Position numbers and translations under genes: made by a program. Of a stretch of DNA of 5,925 nt, positions 1 to 4,776 are shown one piece after another (position 1 is the first letter of the stretch; each line of letters starts with the position of its first letter). The notes below the pieces were generated by a model. The model ran no database searches. It was given only the letters and a program-made list of their open reading frames with translations, and had not been told where the DNA came from. Origin of the DNA: Candidatus Poseidoniia archaeon (GTDB lineage: Archaea; Thermoplasmatota; Poseidoniia; MGIII; CG-Epi1); assembly GCA_029941645.1 (NCBI GenBank), contig JAPYSZ010000007.1:1-5925 (forward strand), written 5' to 3'.

Positions 1-71
1 GGTTCATCATCCCCATCATGGGTCGCGACCTTTGCATATGTTGTCATGAAATTCTTATCAATCTCAGTCAC
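1..71 (-). CDS. Start of an unidentified gene (5' part only)
   Basis: An open frame begins with GTG at 71-69 and runs off the left edge without a stop, giving MTEIDKNFMTTYAKVATHDG and a few more acidic residues. The GTG shares its first G with the TAG stop of the preceding CCG-domain gene, and a strong Shine-Dalgarno (GGAGGA, 86-81) lies 9 nt upstream, which makes this start convincing. An in-frame ATG at 47-45 is an alternative but has no such site. It is the last visible gene of the Rieske/cytochrome b/HdrB-like cluster and is probably co-translated with it. Only about 23 residues are visible and I do not recognise the family. From context a further redox subunit (for example a flavoprotein) is possible, but that is inference only. 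Confidence 0.6.
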   Translation of the reverse strand, partial: MTEIDKNFMTTYAKVATHDGDDE

Positions 72-958
72 TAATTTTCTTCCTCCAAACACGTAACTAA
101 GAATTGCATCAAATCCATCATTTCATAGTCGTGATGATGCCCTTCTTCTGGATTCATCCTTTCTTCATTCAACATACATTGCATATGCATGTAACATTTA
201 GGGCAGCCACCTAACATCAAATCGATACCTGCGTCAGTTCCTTGGTCAAGTCGTTTTCTACGGACTGCCTTGGTAGCATCATTACAATACATCATGGATG
301 AAACACCACAGCATAATGCACGTTCTTTGTTGTTTTCTAGTTCTACCATTGTAGCGCCGTCAACAAGTTGTATCAAATCCCTTGGAGCTTGATATTCTCC
401 CATCATTCTTCCTAAGCGGCAAGGATCATGATAAGCTACAGTTACACCTTCAGGTGCTTTGAATTTTAACCCTCTTCCTTGCAAAGTTTGAGTAATATGC
501 TCAACTTTAATTCCTAAAGTTCCAGGGAGGTCATAGTCAACAGCAAAGGTACGATAACATTCTGCACAGGAACAGGTAATAATTTTAATTCCAGATTCCT
601 TTAATCTTCTCATATTATGCTCTTTTAGAGTATCAAACACTTCAAGTTGTCCTTGCCACAGTTGGTCATGGCCTGAACATTTGAATATATTCATATCCAA
701 AATTAGAGGATCAATGTCTGCATAATTCAACAATTTGATTGAAGCTGCAGCTATAGATGCATGGTCAGCATCTCCTTTATTCAGATGTGTAAATTTAACT
801 TCAACATCCATAAAGTCAACACAACCAGGGAAGTATCCATATTCATGCGGTCTTTCTGGTTTCCAAGGTTCTTTTTCCTCATTCATTGCATCTTCTACAA
901 TTAATCTCTCAAAGAGAGGGTGCGGAATAGTTCTTGCATAGGGTTTTGTTCGATTCAT
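71..958 (-). CDS. CCG-domain iron-sulfur protein, HdrB-like
   Basis: This is a soluble protein of 295 residues with two cysteine-rich CCG-type modules, as in heterodisulfide reductase subunit B and the related GlpC/GlcF/LutA proteins. Module 1 has C46, C94 (in CSG), C131 and C134. Module 2 has C180 (HDPC), C216-C217-G218 and C252-P-K-C255. In HdrB each module holds a non-cubane [4Fe-4S] cluster with five cysteines and carries out disulfide/thiol chemistry. Here module 2 keeps all five, whereas module 1 has Ser95 in place of one of the paired cysteines. No signal peptide or membrane helix is visible, so it should be cytoplasmic. The ATG overlaps the TGA of the upstream cytochrome b/ferredoxin gene by 4 nt (ATGA), with AGGAG 7 nt upstream. 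This tight coupling suggests it docks on that gene's HdrC-like domain. The true substrate is unknown; CCG proteins serve many oxidoreductases, so 'heterodisulfide reductase' should not be taken literally. Confidence 0.85.
   Translation of the reverse strand: MNRTKPYARTIPHPLFERLIVEDAMNEEKEPWKPERPHEYGYFPGCVDFMDVEVKFTHLNKGDADHASIAAASIKLLNYADIDPLILDMNIFKCSGHDQLWQGQLEVFDTLKEHNMRRLKESGIKIITCSCAECYRTFAVDYDLPGTLGIKVEHITQTLQGRGLKFKAPEGVTVAYHDPCRLGRMMGEYQAPRDLIQLVDGATMVELENNKERALCCGVSSMMYCNDATKAVRRKRLDQGTDAGIDLMLGGCPKCYMHMQCMLNEERMNPEEGHHHDYEMMDLMQFLVTCLEEEN
81..86 (-). promoter_or_regulatory. Strong ribosome binding site for the leftmost gene
   Basis: The minus strand reads GGAGGA here, inside the last codons of the CCG-domain gene and 9 nt before the GTG at 71-69. 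It matches the archaeal/bacterial anti-Shine-Dalgarno and decides in favour of the GTG start over the later in-frame ATG. Confidence 0.7.
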
Positions 959-1980
959 GATGACACTCCTAACGTAGTAAGGACTCTTTGTTCTAAAACA
1001 TAATCAACATATTCTATGTTTTGAGGGCAAACAGCAGTACACATACCGCAAGTGATACAAGACCACATTGCTACACCATCGTGTTCATTTTGGAATGTGT
1101 TATAAATTATATTGAGTTCATGTTCTCCTTCCATATCTCGGACAGGACAAATATCATCACAAAGACCACATTGATAACAACGGTTTAATTTGAATTCATA
1201 TATTCGTTGCATTCTTCGATCCTTGATTCCATCTACATAGAGGCTAAATCTTTCTTCATCTGTAAGTGGTTTGGCACCTTCAGATCTCCTTCTATCCAAA
1301 AAGACATATGTAATCAATGCACAAGCGATAGGACCCCACAGAGTTAGTTGTGAAAGAACATCGGTATTAATTTGAGGATAATATAATGCAATATTGGCGT
1401 TTATTGAGAAAATAGAGAGCATCACTACTAGTGCTAATCCATATACACCAATAGCTGCCCTTACAGGATCTTCAATCGGCCTCCGCTCATGTCCTCTGTT
1501 AACTACATCGCCATATTGAGGATCTATCAGAGCCCCAATGGCCCTATCAAGGAATGGAACGGCCACAACAAGTCCAACAATCATACCTTGGACTAAGGTA
1601 CCCCATACTTTCGCAGTCATCAAGAAAAAATGATGTCCGAATATAGTGAATTCAATATTCCATGCAACTTTTAAACACCCAAAAGCCCACAATAGATACC
1701 AATCAGGTAAAGGTGGTGGAAAAGCAGTACCTGCGGTTGGGTCTGCAGCTTCATGAAGGGGTGGAGGAACGAATGCAGATAAGTAGAAAAACAAAGCCAT
1801 GATATACAAACTTAGAACTGCATCTCTAGTCATTTCATGAGGATAGAGAGGTTCTCCTTTTACCATCTCAGCTTCAAGAACAGAATGATCTTCTCTATTC
1901 TCTAATTTGTTTATGGTATCAAGAGCAACTTGTTCATCTTGATGCTCATAAATCATTTCAGTCGCGTCGTCTTCGTTCAT
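955..1980 (-). CDS. Cytochrome b C-terminal half (subunit IV-like) fused to a 2x[4Fe-4S] domain
   Basis: The 341-residue product begins with a hydrophilic stretch of about 50 residues, followed by a cytochrome b C-terminal/subunit IV-like region with about four hydrophobic helices (roughly 52-72, 118-145, 174-193, 209-229). The Qo-site motif appears as PDWY at 92-95. A cytoplasm-type ferredoxin domain follows with two classic CxxCxxCxxxCP motifs: C268, C271, C274, C278 and C308, C311, C314, C318, as in HdrC or succinate dehydrogenase-type proteins. Plain subunit IV is only about 160 residues and has no clusters, so this is a fusion. With four helices the iron-sulfur domain should return to the cytoplasmic side. 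I chose ATG 1980-1978, which overlaps the TGA of the cytochrome b gene by 1 nt (TGATG), over the adjacent upstream TTG. It should pair with the cytochrome b N-terminal half, the Rieske protein, and, through the clusters, the HdrB-like product next door. Confidence 0.9.
   Translation of the reverse strand: MNEDDATEMIYEHQDEQVALDTINKLENREDHSVLEAEMVKGEPLYPHEMTRDAVLSLYIMALFFYLSAFVPPPLHEAADPTAGTAFPPPLPDWYLLWAFGCLKVAWNIEFTIFGHHFFLMTAKVWGTLVQGMIVGLVVAVPFLDRAIGALIDPQYGDVVNRGHERRPIEDPVRAAIGVYGLALVVMLSIFSINANIALYYPQINTDVLSQLTLWGPIACALITYVFLDRRRSEGAKPLTDEERFSLYVDGIKDRRMQRIYEFKLNRCYQCGLCDDICPVRDMEGEHELNIIYNTFQNEHDGVAMWSCITCGMCTAVCPQNIEYVDYVLEQRVLTTLGVSS
966..970 (-). promoter_or_regulatory. Ribosome binding site for the HdrB-like gene
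   Basis: AGGAG on the minus strand lies inside the last codons of the cytochrome b C-terminal gene, 7 nt before the ATG at 958-956. Together with the 4-nt ATGA overlap it supports this start and translational coupling of the two subunits. Confidence 0.6.
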
Positions 1981-2927
1981 CAATGCGGCTCAGCCTCTCC
2001 TTGTATCCATACTAAAGCCATATGAACAATAATCAAAATAGTTCCTATTAAAGGAAGAACAAAAATATGCAACCAATACATTCGAGTTATAGTATCTCCA
2101 GTAAGCTGAGTACCACCAAAGACAATTTGAGCCATTAAAGGACCCATTGCAGGGATAGAAGTAGCCATTTCTAAACCAATCGAACCGGCAGCATAACCAA
2201 GAGAATCCCATGGTAGTAGGTAACCAGTATAACCAAAGAAAATAGTAACCATCAGTAGTATTGATCCGAGCATCCAATTCACTTCGCGTGGATTTCGATA
2301 AGCACCAACAAAGTAAACTCTCATCATATGGAGAAATACAGAAGCGACCATGAAATGAGCGGACCAATGATGCACAGCTCGAATAATGTAGCCAAAAGTC
2401 ACTTGTGTCATAATCAATTCCATAGACTGGTATGCACCAGAAGTAGAGTCTCCATTTTCATCTAATATGAATTCTCCGTCAGGAATGTAATAGAATCCAA
2501 GATATATTCCACTTATGGTTAGGACAATATATGCAAAAAAGGAAAGTCCTCCCAAGGAATAAAATGGATACCAATACCAAACAGCTTTAACATTATATCT
2601 TTCTGTGTGTGATTGGGGCATCGTTCTTCCAGTTGAAGGGACTAATGTGTATACTACAGAATAGTATTCTCTTTTGGCCAATGAAATATATCGGTGCAAA
2701 GCAAATCTTTCGTCCACCCATTTCCATGATTCAAATATTACTCTTGGTAATAAACCTGTAACATAGAGGTAACCTACACCAAAAACAGCCCCAGCCAATG
2801 ATAGGAATATTAGAGGGAATGTATATTTCCTCATTAGTTCTTCCATTATTGGCGTTTCAGCACTAACTGGTAAAGAAAAAAGAGCTAAACACCCGACAAT
2901 GACTATAAAAATTTTATTTATTTTCAT
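1980..2927 (-). CDS. Cytochrome b N-terminal half, b6 type (di-heme)
   Basis: This is the 315-residue membrane core of a Rieske/cytochrome b complex, carrying hemes bL and bH for quinol oxidation. Heme ligands are visible: H186 and H200 (13 residues between, in RAVHHW and FLHMMRVY) and H287 and H302 (14 between). The 14-residue second spacing is that of b6/b6f-type rather than mitochondrial cytochrome b. GYTGYLLPWD and the split from the C-terminal half also fit b6. The FYCLGG segment of b6 is FYSLGG here (Ser124), so the cysteine that binds heme c(i)/c(n) in b6f is absent. About 90 extra residues precede the b6-like part: a signal-peptide-like stretch ending VSA (about residue 23), then one more hydrophobic helix (about 37-58). 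I chose ATG 2927-2925, 2 nt after the Rieske stop, with AAGGA 5 nt upstream. A TTG ten codons upstream is less likely. Confidence 0.92.
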   Translation of the reverse strand: MKINKIFIVIVGCLALFSLPVSAETPIMEELMRKYTFPLIFLSLAGAVFGVGYLYVTGLLPRVIFESWKWVDERFALHRYISLAKREYYSVVYTLVPSTGRTMPQSHTERYNVKAVWYWYPFYSLGGLSFFAYIVLTISGIYLGFYYIPDGEFILDENGDSTSGAYQSMELIMTQVTFGYIIRAVHHWSAHFMVASVFLHMMRVYFVGAYRNPREVNWMLGSILLMVTIFFGYTGYLLPWDSLGYAAGSIGLEMATSIPAMGPLMAQIVFGGTQLTGDTITRMYWLHIFVLPLIGTILIIVHMALVWIQGEAEPH

Positions 2928-2929
2928 AT

Positions 2930-3607
2930 TTATCCTTGTCCACAATATTTCAACCAATCTAAGTGAGTGGTAAGGCCTACTAAACCTCCGTCTTTTTCAG
3001 CTATAGGAACTACAGGTAACCCGTAGGGTGCAGGTCCTTCTAATAATTCGGCAGCCATAACTTTCCTTCCCTGTTCATCAATATTTTCTATAATAGATAT
3101 CGGATCAAACATAGATAAATGACAGGGGCATAGAAACATATTTTCAAAATTTTTACCACTGATTGTGCTCTTTCCTTCATCGGTAAAAACAGGTTTACAA
3201 CATAAATGCGGGCATTTGTAGGTATGATATGCCATCATTACTGCATTCCCGCCATCTACACTAATGCCTAATTCTTCCATTCCACTTTCCATAGGAACTT
3301 TTGCAAGCGCTAGCTGAATTTCACAACTTCCTAGTTCTTCTTCTAGTTCAGCTGGAGCCCAGTTAACAATAGCCACATCCCAAAGATTTTCGAAATCTTC
3401 AGTTTTTGCGATGTCGTTTGCTTTATTCTCATACCATTTTCCATCTTCTTTTTTGTAAGTCAGAGTACTATGCGCTTCATCTTTATTACATCTTGTAACC
3501 GGAGGGGGTAGCAATGACTTTAGTGCAGGGACAGTAAGTGCCCCAGTCATTCCAGCACCTGCTAATCCAATTGCACCTTTCAGAAAACCTCTACGTGTAA
3601 TATCCAT
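2930..3607 (-). CDS. Rieske [2Fe-2S] protein of a cytochrome bc-type complex, Tat-exported
   Basis: This 225-residue protein accepts one electron from quinol at the Qo site and passes it to an external carrier. The N-terminus has a twin-arginine signal (TRRGFLKG, residues 4-11) followed by a hydrophobic stretch, which probably stays as the membrane anchor as in other Rieske subunits. Box 1 is CPHLCC (C132, H134, C137) and box 2 is CPCHLS (C160, C162, H163, S165). All four cluster ligands and both disulfide cysteines are present. Compared with the usual CTHLGC and CPCHGS, two glycines are replaced (by C136 and L164), and the usual Tyr two residues after the Ser is F167. The boxes are about nine residues further apart than in mitochondrial proteins. 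A GPAPYGLP segment is typical of the fold's C-terminus. ATG 3607 fits the Tat signal; a TTG two codons earlier is possible. It lies directly between the small membrane protein and cytochrome b. Confidence 0.92.
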   Translation of the reverse strand: MDITRRGFLKGAIGLAGAGMTGALTVPALKSLLPPPVTRCNKDEAHSTLTYKKEDGKWYENKANDIAKTEDFENLWDVAIVNWAPAELEEELGSCEIQLALAKVPMESGMEELGISVDGGNAVMMAYHTYKCPHLCCKPVFTDEGKSTISGKNFENMFLCPCHLSMFDPISIIENIDEQGRKVMAAELLEGPAPYGLPVVPIAEKDGGLVGLTTHLDWLKYCGQG

Positions 3608-3609
3608 AT

Positions 3610-3981
3610 TCAACGTTCAAGTTTTGTAATAACTTTCCTCCTTCGTTTTTTTGTTTCGAGAACATCTGGCATGAATGATCTTCGATAGAAATCTAGCATT
3701 AATCCTAAAATTAGAAAGGCCATAGCAATCGTAAATGAAAGAAATTGTTGGTCCCATCCTTCTAGAATTCCATAAATAAATAATGAATCATACATTAGCT
3801 CAAGGAATAATAAAACAATAATTATCCCAAAAATTTCTAGTTGTTCTTTACCAGGAATATTTCTCAATTCTTTTCCTAGTTCTTCATCCTTATAGGTACC
3901 TAATATTTTCTGGGCATCTTCTGCAGTTAGTTCCCCTTTGGAAACCTTTTCCAGAATTTCATTAACCTCTGTAATGAGCAC
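3610..3981 (-). CDS. Small two-helix membrane protein with an N-terminal helical hairpin
   Basis: I do not recognise this 123-residue protein as a named family. Residues 3-28 look like a short SHOCT-like helical hairpin (hydrophobic helix, GELTAEDA turn, second helix). A charged linker follows, then two membrane helices (about 49-72 and 79-98) and a very basic tail (KKRRRK, 111-116), which by the positive-inside rule should be cytoplasmic. Its position between the anchored CYCH protein and the Rieske gene suggests an accessory or assembly subunit of the cytochrome b complex; that is inference. The start is odd. The GTG at 3981-3979 is only 2 nt from a strong AGGAGG (3989-3984), and no in-frame ATG follows. 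Initiation at the ATT two codons later (3975-3973, 8 nt spacing) is conceivable. The 5' end overlaps the preceding gene by 20 nt. The stop is 2 nt from the Rieske ATG. Confidence 0.75.
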   Translation of the reverse strand: MLITEVNEILEKVSKGELTAEDAQKILGTYKDEELGKELRNIPGKEQLEIFGIIIVLLFLELMYDSLFIYGILEGWDQQFLSFTIAMAFLILGLMLDFYRRSFMPDVLETKKRRRKVITKLER

Positions 3982-4657
3982 TCCCTCCTCTGATTACTAT
4001 ATAGGCAACTAAGACAGATAAAAGAACAACAGCAAGTCCGATTAGTCCAATCCAATATTGCATTAATTCTACGCCTAATTCATGTATTGACACTTCATGT
4101 GAAGAGGTTTGCGGCGTTCCAAGTGAAACAGCAGTAAGATACGACCATTGATCGCCGGTAGTAGCTTCTCCATTCACAACATTAAAGTAAATCATGAAAA
4201 CAGCATCACCTGTGCCCTCTATAGGGGCAGTCCATTGAAAAACCCAATTCCTTGCATTATTACTATTATCATTATGTGAAATATAGGATCCTTCTCCACC
4301 TATCCAATAATTTTCATTCGTAACAAAGGAACCTTCACTAACTTCAGCTAAGAATCCACCATATCTTCCATTATCGTTTTCTGAACGTTCTACGTTAGTA
4401 TCATCTACACTGAGAGTTAGATTATATGTAGTTTCAGGAATATAATTATTTGGCATTCCTTGTAAAGAGTACATTCCTTCATTCAGTTGTTCACCGGCGT
4501 GACAGTAACAACCATGATTTTCCTCAACATCATTTACCCAATCTTCGCCTCCACCTTCTCCGCCATTAGGAAGTCCTACAGCACTTTTACCAACTATTAA
4601 TGCCGTTATAATCAGCACCGCCATTAGACTGTAATTTAGGTTCCCAGATATAGACAA
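3962..4657 (-). CDS. Secreted, C-terminally anchored Reeler/choice-of-anchor V-like protein with a CYCH motif
   Basis: The product is 231 residues from TTG 4657-4655. It has a signal peptide (hydrophobic core about 12-22), a Gly/Glu-rich linker and then HGCYCHAG (C50, C52, H53). A beta-rich domain follows with the landmarks YIPETTYNLTLSV, GGFLAEV, a conserved-type His (H128), WVFQWTAP and GDQWSY. A single membrane helix (about 202-224) and a short basic tail close it. The layout resembles the exported Reeler-like or 'choice-of-anchor V' domains in which a CxxCH heme-c site often precedes the beta domain. Here the motif is one residue shorter (CxCH), so heme attachment is uncertain. As first gene of the operon it may be an extracytoplasmic partner of the Rieske/cytochrome b complex, perhaps an electron carrier; this is inference. 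ATG 4624 is an alternative start that still leaves a signal peptide. The TTG has only a GGGGG stretch 6 nt upstream. Confidence 0.75.
   Translation of the reverse strand: MSISGNLNYSLMAVLIITALIVGKSAVGLPNGGEGGGEDWVNDVEENHGCYCHAGEQLNEGMYSLQGMPNNYIPETTYNLTLSVDDTNVERSENDNGRYGGFLAEVSEGSFVTNENYWIGGEGSYISHNDNSNNARNWVFQWTAPIEGTGDAVFMIYFNVVNGEATTGDQWSYLTAVSLGTPQTSSHEVSIHELGVELMQYWIGLIGLAVVLLSVLVAYIVIRGGSAHYRG
3984..3989 (-). promoter_or_regulatory. Ribosome binding site close to a GTG start
   Basis: The minus strand reads AGGAGG here, within the last codons of the CYCH protein gene. It clearly serves the small two-helix membrane protein, but lies only 2 nt from the GTG at 3981-3979. The in-frame ATT at 3975-3973 would have a normal 8 nt spacing. 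The site therefore confirms the gene but leaves its start codon open. Confidence 0.6.
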
Positions 4658-4699
4658 ATTACGCCCCCATAATAGGTGTTTTACGAGGACAGTATCTGC

Positions 4700-4709
4700 T
4701 ATATAAAAA
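4700..4709 (-). promoter_or_regulatory. Putative archaeal TATA box for the minus-strand operon
   Basis: The minus strand reads TTTTTATATA here, close to the archaeal TATA consensus. With a usual distance of about 26 nt, transcription would begin near 4675-4680, leaving a leader of about 20 nt before the TTG at 4657. That fits a promoter for the whole cluster. It rests on sequence resemblance only; AT-rich DNA produces such matches by chance. Confidence 0.45.
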
Positions 4710-4730
4710 TATGCAACGATAAACCTTTTT

Positions 4731-4741
4731 TTTGGACCAAA
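4731..4741. repeat. Inverted repeat TTTGG-A-CCAAA in the divergent promoter region
   Basis: This is a perfect 5-bp-arm palindrome with a 1-nt centre, directly abutting the larger inverted repeat at 4742-4762. It follows a run of eight T (4726-4733), with which it overlaps. It could be a regulator binding site between the two divergent genes. At this length chance occurrence is quite possible. Confidence 0.3.
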
Positions 4742-4762
4742 GGTATATCCTTAATATATACC
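4742..4762. promoter_or_regulatory. Inverted repeat overlapping a putative TATA region of the plus-strand gene
   Basis: GGTATAT and ATATACC form perfect 7-bp arms around a 7-nt spacer. The AT-rich core (TTAATATATA, 4751-4760) lies 17-26 nt before the ATG at 4777, so it can act as the TATA box of a leaderless or nearly leaderless transcript, which is common in archaea. Because it is symmetric, it could also be an operator, or a second promoter toward the minus-strand operon. No Shine-Dalgarno precedes the ATG, which agrees with a leaderless message. Confidence 0.4.
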
Positions 4763-4776
4763 CTATTTGCTTGAAT

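Noticed and set aside
735..941. Plus-strand open frame of 68 codons
   Set aside because: It lies wholly inside the CCG-domain gene on the other strand, has no recognisable domain, and the minus-strand gene has clear cysteine motifs and a ribosome binding site.
1990..2367. Minus-strand open frame of 125 codons in another frame of the cytochrome b gene
   Set aside because: Its Trp/Cys/Tyr/Ser-rich composition is typical of an out-of-frame reading. The overlapping frame carries conserved cytochrome b heme ligands.
4499..4510. Annotation of the CYCH protein as a cytochrome c
   Set aside because: Standard heme-c attachment needs CxxCH; only CxCH is present, so calling it a cytochrome is not supported.
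4659..4670. Mini-frame ATG GGG GCG TAA just upstream of the TTG start
   Set aside because: A three-codon frame in the leader could be a regulatory mini-ORF, but it is short enough to be chance and lies where the GGGGG may simply help ribosome binding.
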